Shown in pieces: positions 13,744-23,625 of a stretch of 64,000 nt of DNA. The stretch is from Lineus longissimus (Eukaryota > Nemertea > Pilidiophora > Heteronemertea > Lineidae): positions 5,520,501 to 5,584,500 of the forward strand of contig NC_088311.1 of the NCBI RefSeq assembly GCF_910592395.1, read 5' to 3'. Position 1 is the stretch's first letter; each line of letters begins with the position of its first letter. The notes under the pieces were generated by a model. The model searched no databases. It was not told the origin of the DNA and worked only from the letters and a program-made list of their open reading frames with translations. The position numbers and the translations under genes were made by a program.

Positions 13744-16700
13744 ATGGGGAGGATGGGCATCACCCTACTTGCCCTCCTCAGCCTGGTTGCGGTGGTAGTG
13801 GGGCAGACGACAGAGGCACCGATGAGGTGCCAGTTCCCGCCGGAGTGGAGCGTTCAGCAGGAGTCTCCCATGGAGATGAACCGCGGCAATGTCACAGTGG
13901 TGGCATTGCTGCAGGCCAGTTGATCATTCTGTCTCCGGCAGGCAGAGGGGTAAGTCGAAAATAATGCCTTTCAAAAAACGAATACCCAATAATGACGTCG
14001 CAACTGTCCCAACATAGTCTGTGAGGATGGGTTGTTTCTCTGGCGTCAGTCAATTTCACTTTTACTGTGAACTCAGTCAGGATCCGTCGGAAACTAGTTG
14101 CAAGGAGGTCGCGACAGCGCCTTTGTTTGTCAGAATAGCAAGTTTTGGTATTACTAACCCATTAATTGTGCAAACTAAACATGAGACTTGAAAACTCGAC
14201 TTTTCTTTCAGGCTGGAAACCCTACGTCAGCACTATGTCAGGCACGGCTTGGACGACATTTTGTTCATGACGGTCAATTCCAAACCTTGGCATGCGCGGG
14301 CATCGGTTAACCAACTCCGGCAGAGGATCAACTTCCCTCTGTACCAGGCCACCAGCAGTAACGACATTTGGAGCATCCTCGGAGGGGGGAAAGACGACTT
14401 CTTCGTCTATGACAGGTAGGACGATAGTGGGAAAATCGCCCAGATGAGATAGCCAAGACGAGCCAAGAGAAGAGGAATTTAATAATGTCGCAACAATAAT
14501 GCATCATCTCGAGAATCATTGATAGGAAACCCCGATGGACAATGTCGGCTAACATTGACCAGACTCCTGAGAGAGTCCAGTCGTCTCGTCTTAAACATTG
14601 TCTTCCCCTTGGAGAGGGACGAGACCGATCCACTAGCTGCGTCCTGACTGTTATAGTGCCTCTCTGCAAGAAAGTTTGTCAGGATGGAAAAACCTTGGCT
14701 AAACATACACCACTTTTATTTTCAGGTGTGGTCGCCTAACATACCACATCCCCTTCCCGCAGAGCTCTCTCCATTACCCCATCATACAGCAGGCCATCAT
14801 CTCAACCTATTACGACAACCCATGTGGTGACTGTCCTAACGACGACACCGCAGACGATGTGGTAAGTAACTTGTCCTTATGTTTTACTGAGGCATACAAG
14901 GCCATTTAGGCGAGTTGATGTCCTCAACTCGAATAAGGACAGTTATCAAGCATATAAACTATTTAGGTTAAGATGGTCCCACGCATTCTATAAGCATACA
15001 CAGCATTACTGATATAATTTGCGTCCATGCTTCTGCCGATACATGCCTACAAGCAGTTAGTGATGTACAACGAAATATTTCACCTGAATCGAAGACCTGG
15101 CTCGGCATTTCGGGAAAAGTCATAATGGACTGTTTTGTCCTTTTGGCAGTCAAACGGTGATGAAAATTAAACACCAGATTGAACTGGAATGGTTGTGACG
15201 TGTCATGAAGAAAGGTATGCATGAGATTTCATGGAGGATTGAAAAGGCCAATTGTAAAATGACCGAACATATCAAATTTATCAGCTGGGTTCCGTATGAC
15301 TAGGTTGTGACATTGTCCCTGGCGGCGCATCTGCAATGATTAGTCATGGCAGTTGCGAGGACAAATAGGTTCCGACATCACAGATGTATTTGAAGGCATG
15401 TAATCCTTAGCTGCGTTAGATTCACCAATTCATGCTGCCCTTGTCTTGAGAAAGAATCCTTAGTCTCTGCTGGTGTCTCGTATATAGCGATGTACTCTTT
15501 CCACATTCAGATTCGTCATCACAGTCGTGGCCGAGAGAGAAATCGCACCCCTGGAGGACACAGATTGCGTCATCGCCATCCCATTGACATTGGGGTGAAG
15601 GTCGAAGAAGGTCACCAAGTAATCACCAAAGACAATCAAGGAAACCAGCGCCGGTGACAGTGACGTCACAACTGTACCCAAGTGTCATCTGCTCAAAATC
15701 AAACTGATTTGGCAGCAGGCGACACAAGGTTTAGGTGATTGTGTCGGGCTGCATCTTCTCAGGAAGATGTGGACCAACCCAGGCGATGTTCCTGAAATCA
15801 GAGGGGCACCAATGTCCATCAGAGGTGCACCTGACAGAACAGTAACGAGGCTATCAGGCGACAGTGTCGGTGACATGGGAGATCACGCAGAAGGTGCATG
15901 TGCGATTTGTCAGGTTCAGAGGTCAAGAACAAGTGATCTTGATTGACATCTGACCTGGCTGTATCGCCGGTGATCTCTTGACCCTGTGAGGACAGAGCTG
16001 CCGCGACCTCTCAATGATCTTGCCAGACAGGTGGGGTCAACGTCGAGTCCTGCCAATGACAAATAGGAGGAAATTCTCTAGACTCCTGACAGTGACAAGA
16101 CCAGGCTGGGCAAACCCAGTGACAGTGACGATCAGGTCACAGCGCTGTCCAACAGAGCTGACAGTGTCGATCAAAGAATGACCTGGGACAATCTGCTTGC
16201 CAATGACAACCATCTACTCAGTGACAGTGACAACAAAGCACTGGGGGAGACGGAAGTAGCTGCCAGTGACCAAGCGCCAATGGTTTGAGTAACTGACAGT
16301 GACAGCAGGGACATGGTCAGGGGAAAGTCTGCCAGTGACCAAACAAGTCGTTCCAGAACTGCCGATGACGTCAGGGTGATGAAGTTGGACGGAGAACCTG
16401 AGAATGACGGTCCTTAGGAAGCACTTGACAGTGACAGCCCGGAGGCCGTAGTGACTCCGAGTCCTGCCAATGACAGCAGGGGCCGACAACCACGTCTAAC
16501 TGACAGTGACAGTCTGGACATGGGTCTGGGAAGACCTGACAGTGTCAGAATACATCAATTGGTCAGTGCCAGTGACGAGCAACTGGTCGGTTCTCTGAGA
16601 GGTCCTGATTGTGCCAGCCTGAGGTCAGAAGCAGATGAGAATGTCAACCAGGTCGACGGAGTGATACCGAGTCATGTCAATGACAGGAACAGGCCGTTCA

Positions 16701-17244
16701 GAAATCATCTGAATGACAGTGACATACTCAGTCAGGTCGATGACAGTGACGAACGTCCTCACTGAGCAACTGCCAGTGACAGGGTCAGGGAGGTAACCAG
16801 CTGTGACAGTGACAGTCTGAAGTACGCAGTCCTTCTCTCAAGAGCTGACAGTGACAAGGTGCAGGTCAGGGGCAACGGTCTTGACAGTGACAACACCAGG
16901 CGTCCCAGGGTTGCTCATGAGGTACATCAGCCTCTTGACAGTGAGGATGACAAGGACAGTCACAGCCCTCAACTTCGAACACTGGTCTGAGACAAGACTG
17001 ATCTTGACAAGGACATAATAGTCAGCAGACTCTCCAGCAAAACTGCCGGTGACAGGCAAACAGAGAGATGCATTCCTGACAGTGTGGGGATGCCCTTTCA
17101 CTACATGTAGCTAGGTGACAATGACGTGACGTCCAAGATGTGACTGGTAGGTCTACTACTCGACCCCGGAATCAGAACTGACAGTGACAGTGACAGCAGG
17201 GACAGAGGTGACAGTGACAATGAGGACAGTCTAATTCTAACTAG
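13744..17244 (+). CDS. SELENOP: Selenoprotein P with 64 predicted selenocysteines
   Basis: Secreted selenium-transport protein. Exons 13744-13949, 14212-14415, 14726-14861 and 15511-17244, with in-frame TGA read as Sec (U), give 759 residues ending at TAG 17242-17244. Residues 1-20 are a signal peptide (MGRMGITLLALLSLVAVVVG). The thioredoxin-like domain has VTVVALLQAS-U-SFC at the first TGA (13921, residue 60), matching the family UxxC site, then DIWSILGGGKDDFFVYDRCG and CGDCP. The last exon begins with an Arg/His-rich stretch (residues 183-230), followed by 63 TGA codons from 15655 to 17221 (residues 231-753), many as U-Q-U-Q. No TAA or TAG occurs in its 577 codons. The start has a strong context (gccATGG), and an acceptor at 13729 precedes it. 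Vertebrate SelP has around 10-17 Sec; Sec-rich forms are known in some invertebrates. Two SECIS candidates lie 0.3-0.5 kb downstream. Number of Sec actually inserted is inferred. Confidence 0.5.
13921..13923 (+). other. SELENOP: Sec codon (TGA) of the SelP thioredoxin-fold UxxC motif
   Basis: The frame from ATG 13744 meets TGA exactly where all SelP proteins have the N-terminal selenocysteine: after VALLQAS and before SFC. The frame continues TCA TTC TGT CTC CGG to the GTAAGT donor and then through exons 2 and 3 with clear SelP similarity, so this is recoding rather than termination. Confidence 0.5.
15655..17223 (+). other. SELENOP: Cluster of 63 in-frame TGA (Sec) codons
   Basis: Reading exon 4 in phase 0 from 15511 gives 63 TGA codons and no TAA or TAG before 17242. 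By my count 51 of the 63 are followed by C, and 39 are followed by a Gln codon (CAG or CAA). TGA-CAG-TGA pairs recur throughout, and 17179-17191 has three in a row. The density is about one Sec per eight residues from 15655 on. The repetitive TGACAGTGA core suggests growth by unequal exchange of a 6-nt or 12-nt unit. Confidence 0.5.
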
Positions 17245-17561
17245 ACAGCTTCTCGGGTGTTTTTGTAGAAGAAAGGTCTTCAAAACTTTTGATTTTAATT
17301 GATTGTTACACTAGCTTTGTAAGTGAACAAAACCATTTGGAAATCAGAGCAATGCGACCCAAGACCATCACCGTGGATGAAGTACACATTGTTGTATATC
17401 TATTCTGTTGCAAAACGTTTCGCACTAATTTGAAAGAGGGTCAATTGTCAAATTATTCCACATAATCCTTTCACAAAGAACAAAGGCACAAGACCAACAA
17501 AAGCCTCATAACAAAGTCCATTCCTTCTGGTTTCATTCACTTTCAAAAGCTCGTGATTGAA

Positions 17562-17616
17562 GCACCTGTGAGGATTCGTCACAACCACTAAGGTCATGAC
17601 GGCTCCTGACAGGTAT
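17562..17616 (+). promoter_or_regulatory. SECIS element 1 (candidate)
   Basis: 5' quartet GTGA (17568-17571) and 3' TGAC (17607-17610). Helix II pairs GGATTCGTCA (17572-17581) with TGACGGCTCC (17597-17606) at nine of ten positions, one as a G-U pair. The apical AA (17583-17584) is 11 nt after the quartet, as in standard SECIS elements. CC/GG around ACTAA can form the small top helix of a form 2 SECIS. Helix I includes ACCT/AGGT. The core reads GTGA rather than the usual ATGA. It lies about 0.32 kb after the stop codon. Confidence 0.5.
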
Positions 17617-17680
17617 TACAGTAAACAAATCATAAATCAATCAGAGAACCTCGGAAAGACGCTCTATCCTTGTGTCTCCT

Positions 17681-17743
17681 CCTGCAGCTAATGAAGGTAA
17701 CTGGACAAAACCACTGGTCTCCGGTTACTGGAACAACGTGCAC
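17681..17743 (+). promoter_or_regulatory. SECIS element 2 (candidate)
   Basis: 5' ATGA at 17691-17694. Helix II pairs GGTAACTGG with CCGGTTACT (17721-17729), with G-U pairs. The apical AAAA (17707-17710) is 12 nt after ATGA. On the 3' side GGAA (17730-17733) supplies the G and A for the tandem G-A pairs, but the usual TGA is absent. SelP genes normally have two SECIS elements, which supports this call; it is weaker than SECIS 1. Confidence 0.5.
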
Positions 17744-19224
17744 GATCTCGACACTGGGACAGGAATCTTTCCGTGGTTTGAACACTGTTTGTACATAGTA
17801 GCTAGTTTGAACTTAGTTGCAGATATGCTTCTTTAATAGTGCTCAAGAGATACTCTCTCCACACCATGTTCTTCTGGAACGACCATGCCTTTGGTGAACT
17901 TTGTGCCAAATTTTGGACTAATTGCTCCAATTAGTTTTTCCAGCCATTTCATTTGTGTCATATTATGAAAATTCATATCCCAAGACAATTTTTGTCAACC
18001 TAGGACAACCACCGTGGCAGGAGCTGCTCTGCGCGTCTGCTTCCATCGGTTTTATACCTAGATCTGACAAGCTGCCAAAGCTGCTGTGATATTGTTTAAA
18101 GTACTGTTACCAAGGTAACAAACTTCATTAACTGTAGATATGCAACAGGAAAAAGGGAACATTTATATTGCAAATTTTCGTCCAAAAACAGCAGTTATAT
18201 TCCTCACTTCTGCGGGTGGGGGACAAATATTGATGTAAAAAACCCAGATATCTTTATCAACGACATTTAATTTTTTTAGTTTGGATTCCAGAATTTGATT
18301 TTTCATCTAAATAATTTGAAGCAATAGCATTCCTTCAGCTTTCAATTAGCTTGTAGTAGCATTGCTTTTAGATGCGTAGGATAGTCTCCAAGGACAAGAC
18401 GCACTCTCCAAACTCAGAGTATTGATAGCATGTCCATTGGATTATTCATTGGTCAAACATGCTTTTATTTTGAAGAGCTTCGTATCAATCCTTGCTTTGT
18501 TGATTAAGCCATTTTGCATGCCATTAAAATGCAAAAAAATTATGTATTTACAAAAAAGGATCGGGGGTGGTTACAGGACATGTGAATGAATTAGACAAGG
18601 ACACTGACTACTTGATCACAACCTTACCATTAAATGAGGTAATGTGACCATGAATATATAAAGAAGAGTCTTTATCTATTCTTGAAATGACCAACTATCA
18701 TGTTATAGCTTATTCAAAATGTAACATAGAACAGGTCAAATATCCATAAAGAAACTTAAATCAGGAACACCTAATTACACGGAGATGGATGTGTCTCATT
18801 TTTCTGTCCTGGCGTGCCTGTGTCAAATTCATTCAGATGCCCTGGAATGGCAAGGATTATGAAAGGTGTTTGGGAGGTTGTTTGAGTTACAGGGGCAACA
18901 GTCTGAACTGACTAGGGTTCCTCAATGAAAGCTCAACAGGAAATCGGAAGAACTGTTCTGCTGGATTAGCTTTGGAACACTAACCATCAAGATTGTATGT
19001 CCCTGGAACTCAGACGATTTCAAAAATACACTGAATGTAACAGAATTATGTACCAAGCTTAAATGAGTATTAACATGCTCTTTATTCCTGTTAGGAGGCA
19101 TACACAGGAAGCAAACATGTTGTGTGTGTATAGAACAGTAACATGTGTAGATTTGTAAAAAATGCAAAATAAAAATATCATGTCTCAAAATGGTATGTTC
19201 TGTGGGTCTCTCGCTCTTCAGCTG

Positions 19225-19345
19225 CGCGTGCAGTTCAAATTTCAAATGAAGCGCAAAGATGTCCAAAATCAGCAAGAAAATCAGATAAGAGTTCATCCTC
19301 TCGATCTCCATTTTCATCTTCTCAGCGTCTGACCAAGCCAACTCA
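19225..19345 (-). pseudogene. Fragment of GPx first exon
   Basis: On the minus strand this encodes MNSYLIFLLILDIFALHLKF, clearly related to the start of the intact neighbour GPx (MNSYPIFFLILGIFA). DNA similarity is high over 19240-19325 against 22797-22862. No other GPx exon (CGWTD, CNQFGG or WNFWKW coding) was found nearby, so only the signal-anchor exon remains. It marks a second, lost GPx gene in the same orientation as the intact one. Confidence 0.5.
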
Positions 19346-19693
19346 GACGGCTCTCGAATGTTCTGTCACATCATCCATCACAGAGACAGGAATTCGGTTA
19401 ATAGGCGCCACGTGTCTTTCGTTTGGCAACGTATCACGAAAGAACTTTAAAAGCTCATATTTGGAATAAGTAAGTAGGTCTGACGAATGGTGTCCTTAGC
19501 AGTGTCCTGATCACAGAGATCAATTTCGTTGGAGAAATTACCGTCAGCAAAAGTACAGTGTCCTGCTAACCAATGACCGTCAGAACAGAGTGTCTGCTGC
19601 AGGTAAACTACCGAGGCAGACAATTGGTCATCCTTCTCACACTATATGACTTCTTTTGGGGAGAGACTAGGCCAGTCCGTTGCGTCTGGAGTG

Positions 19694-20195
19694 CAGCTAT
19701 GGAAAGTTACACTATCGCCATGTCATTGATTCTTTCAGTTTCGCCATGGTTATTGCCCACGACATATTACGACACATGAAGAAAAACCGTCCTTGCAATT
19801 GTCTCAGCTCTGGTGTCGCATTGCAATGCGAATTCGATTGGATGCGTTCCCTTCATTTCCACTTGCAGGTGCGTCCTCATTGAGACGGAGACAACAGTTG
19901 TTCCCTAGAGGACACAGGTGCGAAGCAAGTGGTTGTCTGCATCAAAAACGATGCCCAAAGACTCAGTAACGACGAAAGCAAGTGGCTGTCTGCATCAAAA
20001 ACGATGCCCAAAGACTCAACTCTCGAGGCAGTCCATGTGACATCATACTGCTTCGTTGACCAAGAGTATAGTCGAGGACAGCAAACCTCAGACTCACTGT
20101 CACATCCAGGTCAATGTCAGCTACTGCCTCCACCTTGCAGTCCCTTGCTTCACCGTCACCGAGGACGGCAGGGACAATCACAACCTTCAGGCTAA
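19694..20195 (+). pseudogene. SelP-like paralog remnant, Sec-poor
   Basis: One frame runs from about 19694 to TAA 20193-20195, broken only by TGA at 19881-19883. Its first part, YGKLHYRHVIDSFSFAMV...NRPCNCLS, lines up with SelP exon 3 (CGRLTYHIPF...NPCGDCP). 19857-19905 (TTTCCACTTGCAG then GAGGACACAGGTGCG) matches the SelP intron 3 acceptor and exon 4 start (15498-15560), and 20166-20226 matches 16953-17015. Upstream 19601-19665 may be a decayed exon 1 (NYRGRQLVILL against MNRGNVTVVALL). The TGA repeat core and the SECIS 5' arm are missing. It is most likely a decayed second SelP; a functional single-TGA or Cys-type short SelP is less likely but not excluded. Confidence 0.5.
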
Positions 20196-20229
20196 AACAC
20201 TGGTCTGAGACAAGTCTGGACAAGGACCA

Positions 20230-20600
20230 CCTTGTCTAGCATTGTGCAGGTTCCGTACTTGTGTGATGTCAATGACATGGGCGGCTCTTGACAGATGTTA
20301 CAGCACACCAATTCAGAAAGATGCTATAGTGTGCCCAGTGTCTTCTCTTGCAGCTACAGGACAAAACCAATGATCTCTGGTTGTTGACAGACTTCCATAA
20401 TACACTGAATGCAACAGAACTATTCAAAGATATGTAACTATTTATTCTGTGCCAAGCAAAAAAGAGTATCAACCTTATGACGGACACAAGAAAAGTACAT
20501 GATGATTATACATTTATAAAACAATAACATGTGTAGATTAGTAGAAAATATGAAATAAAAATATTGTGTCTCAAATGGTTTGTTCTGCGGTCTATATTGT
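20230..20600 (+). repeat. Duplicated SelP 3' UTR block
   Basis: 20258-20400 aligns in pieces with 17575-17740 (GGCGGCTCTTGACAG against GACGGCTCCTGACAG; CAGGACAAAACCAATG against CTGGACAAAACCACTG). 20385-20600 aligns with 19005-19215 (TAACATGTGTAGATT and ATAAAAATAT shared). In this copy both SECIS hairpins have lost their 5' arms, including the ATGA/GTGA quartet spacing, which suggests loss of Sec insertion. Confidence 0.5.
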
Positions 20601-21094
20601 ATTTTGAACAAAGACAGCTCTGGAGGTCCAAATCTTTAAAATGTGATGGAAGAAGCAATAATTCAATTCAGTATCTAAAGTTAAGTTTGTCCATCCAACT
20701 GGAAGACTAATACACGATTACACTATGAGATTATTGTTTGGATGGACACAAGAGACGATGTCACAATCGGACACAAGAGACAACGTCACAATCAGGTTCG
20801 AATGGAATTGTAAGGGACAATGTCTCATCCATGTCAAAGGTCCACTTTATCAGCACCAAACTTATCATGTTAAGTACACATGTACTTGATACATATCTAA
20901 CCAGCAATGGCTGCTGCTGATCTTAGCAAGAATGAATAACGACTAGTCTTTCATCTTGATGTAAGTGAGTATAAATATATATATAAATGTCAGATTATGT
21001 GTGAAGTGATAAATATATGAAGCATGCAACAGTTGAACTAGGTTGATGAACTGATATGAATAAATCACATCTATTCTTGCATTTTTCTAATGTC
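20601..21094. other. GPx 3' flank
   Basis: About 0.5 kb between the duplicated SelP 3' block and the GPx stop codon. It includes a short direct repeat (GGACACAAGAGAC at 20743 and 20769) and a (TA)n-rich patch near 20975. It probably contains the GPx 3' UTR. No gene is seen. Confidence 0.5.
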
Positions 21095-22852
21095 TCATAA
21101 TTCTCCATGATGAAAGCCATGAGGGTTATTCGGATCCTCCGGATTTTCTAATGCCTTGGCCTCCTTGACCAACTGAACAACGAGATGTTTCAACGCACTT
21201 GGTAGAAAGCGAGATTCCCAGACTCCTCGGACTTGCCCTTCTGCATCAACCAGCCACTTCCAGAAATTCCATGTTGGTGTCTTCTTACCATGTTCTGTGG
21301 AGAGATTAATAAAGCGTTGATGAAACAAATGACCTATTAATGTAAAACCAGTCAGGAGCTGTCACAACTTTCAAGATTTTTTTATACGGTAATCTCATCA
21401 GAGCATGATCAGAGGTAGTGCTGCAACCAATTGGCTCTTAATAAGAGTTTACAGAAAACACTGTTGATATGAGGACTCAAGTAGCATGGTATCATGCAAG
21501 GGAGAGGAGCATGTGGATGACTCATATAAAAGATTGGGATGTCACAATAATTGGCAGGTTAGATCTTGTGTTATCTCCATTTCATTAAATCGAGCTGGGT
21601 ATATGTCTTTGTCTCGGAAGCGAGGCAACAAAGTATTGATAAGCCATGTACCAGTACAACAAAATTGGCAGTGGGACTGTAACACCTACTGTTGAGATAC
21701 TGGAACACCGGAGCAGTGTTTTCACCATGGACTTCAAGTTTTCCAAAGAGTGGGAAATTCACTCCATACTTTTTAATGGCAAAGTCCTTGATGTCACTAT
21801 TGCTCTGCAAAATGATAGATCAGATGAAAGAGACTGCTCATGGAAATAGTGGAGGCCAACCTGTTTTTATCTCATTCATTTCTGGATAAAACAAAACTTA
21901 TCATTACTTGATTATTAGTGTGGTGACACTAAATTCTACTACGATAACTATCAGGTCCAGAATGATTGGCCAAACAGACACGCCCGGCAGACATGTCTCT
22001 AGTATGCTTTAGACCAAGTCTTGACATAAGATCTTTGAATAGTAAAGCCAGACTTGTGCCCTCATCAGTATAAATTTCTTCAAGGATTGAAAAGCTGAGG
22101 CCCTGTCTCTTTTCATGCAATACCGGCATGTCAAAGAATATGCTCTAATCGGACCAAAACCTCACTTACTCCAGGTTCCTGTCCCCCAAACTGATTACAG
22201 GGGAATGCCAGGACATTGAATTTGCCACTTGGATGGAATTCCTTCTGCAATTCCACAAGACTTGTATAATGATTATCAGTCCACCCACACTCACTGGCAA
22301 CATTCACAACCATTGAAACCTGAAAAAAGACGATATATAATATACAGATTCTAGGCACCATGAAATTAAGGACTTTGGGGCCTTTAGGCCACCATAATAC
22401 GATTTTCTGTGGGCTACTCAATGGGAACTGTGTTTTGATCACTGATTACATATTATTTCCCCAAATATAAATACTGAAGTTTGAATTTCCCGCCTCAGAA
22501 ACAACAGCACTTCACAAATCAATCATGCATAGGCCGATTCATATACGGTAGGCCCAGTTTCGTCCCTTACCTTTCCTCTATATTGTTCAAGAGACACCTC
22601 CCTTCCAGATATATCAGATACATTGAACGAGTAAAAGTCTATGTGTTTAGGAAGATACCATTTCTTGGCCTCAGCATCCCAAAGCCATTCTCCAGTGTGA
22701 TCAGCATGTGGCCAGGCTTTTGCCTTTCTTCTTGTTCTACCTTCAGAATCATATTCAATGTTTGCGTCTTCTGCAGAAGAACAAACTACAAACAAAGCAG
22801 CAAAGATGCCCAAAATTAGGAAGAAAATCGGATAGGAATTCATCATCTCCAT
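21095..22852 (-). CDS. GPX7/GPX8: Cys-type glutathione peroxidase, GPX7/8-like, ER
   Basis: Thiol peroxidase of the GPX7/8 branch, expected to reduce peroxides in the ER and pass oxidation to PDI. Exons (minus): 22571-22852, 22170-22319, 21690-21804, 21095-21294; 248 residues. Residues 1-25 form a signal-anchor (NSYPIFFLILGIFAALFVV). The active-site motif is NVASECGWTD, with Cys where classical GPx has Sec. FPCNQFGG and TPTWNFWKWL supply the Gln, Trp and Asn of the catalytic tetrad. The protein ends in HGEL, a KDEL-type retrieval signal (human GPX7 and GPX8 end in REDL and KEDL). An acidic, Trp-rich insert of ~50 residues lies between anchor and domain, making it longer than human GPX8 (209). 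The ATG at 22852 is the first on this exon after the upstream GTG codons. It converges on SelP and diverges from CDC20. Confidence 0.5.
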
Positions 22853-23625
22853 CTTTCTTGAAAAGGTCACAGAGAAACAATGTATTTGCTTATTAGCCCA
22901 TATAAAGCACCGGCCACGTGGAATTGTTTTGGTGACGTTGCATATTTTGAATTGGCCAATCAGAGGCCAATGATCGAACGGAGTCGGCCAATCGCAGGCG
23001 CGGCAAAATTAAATACCCATTCCAACTCAAAATATCCTGCCGAATCCAAATTTGTCGTGTTTTTGTGAAATTTACTGGTTTATACAAGCTTTTCTAAAAC
23101 CAAAACAAGGTATTGAGTGTTTCCTAACTTAGGAATTAGATTTAGCCTTATAGAATAATCGTTTGTCGTTTAGATTGAGGTAAAATTCGATGTGTCCGAC
23201 AAAAGGTAACCAACCCGCAAGTTTTGTGAGGTTTGGTTGATTACCATGCGAAATTCCTGTGCTTTCAATTATCGGATGTGGGCAGGCACCTTTTTTAGCA
23301 GTGGCCTGGCCTCATCCCTCCCCCTTTAGTATCACTGGAATAGGCTTAGACCCTTGTAGACTTAGACTTAGAGACTGGATAATTGTCACTATTCATTCAT
23401 TCATCAGTCGTGCAGGCTGTATGACGTCGTTATGTAGACTGCGCTGATAAGTGATAGCAGGCAATGCCTTTCATGAGACCACACTCCACAGGCACAGGCC
23501 CCTGAATGAAGCCTAGTGAGTGAGTCATTGCTTCATGATGCGCTGATGTTAGACTTGGGTTCAAATGTGTGCATTATGATTATGTACAATCTTATTATTG
23601 TCTTATCTCTTTTCTCTTCAGTTCA
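22853..23625. promoter_or_regulatory. Bidirectional promoter between GPx and CDC20
   Basis: Interval between the two divergent start codons. The CCAAT/CHR cluster at 22946-22992 is in its left part. An acceptor ending at 23621 (TTTTCTCTTCAG) precedes the CDC20 ATG by four bases, so CDC20 has a 5' non-coding exon, probably ending at AAAACAAG|GTATTG (23107-23108). Confidence 0.5.
22946..22992 (+). promoter_or_regulatory. CHR and triple CCAAT-box cluster
   Basis: TTTGAA (CHR) at 22946-22951, then CCAAT at 22956-22960, 22967-22971 and 22988-22992, plus an inverted ATTGG at 22951-22955. CHR elements bind the MuvB/DREAM and B-MYB complexes and CCAAT boxes bind NF-Y; the pair is typical of G2/M genes such as CDC20. 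Their presence here fits the adjacent gene. Confidence 0.5.

Larger units (their letters stand above)
17245..19220 (+). other. SelP 3' UTR and downstream sequence
   Basis: About 2 kb of AT-rich non-coding sequence after the SelP TAG. It holds the two SECIS candidates (17562-17616, 17681-17743). Around 19160-19170 it has AAAATAAAAATAT, a possible poly(A) signal. The stretch 19005-19215 is repeated at about 20385-20600 with obvious similarity, so it belongs to the duplicated SelP 3' end. Confidence 0.5.

Noticed and set aside
15304-15510. Upstream extension of SelP exon 4 in the same frame
   Set aside because: It has a TGA at 15391 and no good acceptor; CTCTTTCCACATTCAG ending at 15510 is far better and keeps phase 0.
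16214-17283. Open frames on the minus strand and other plus frame of the SelP exon
   Set aside because: They are shadows of the TGACAG repeat with no protein-like signal.
20258-20312. SECIS in the duplicated SelP block
   Set aside because: The 3' arm is kept (CTCTTGACAG), but the 5' arm and the AA spacing are deleted.
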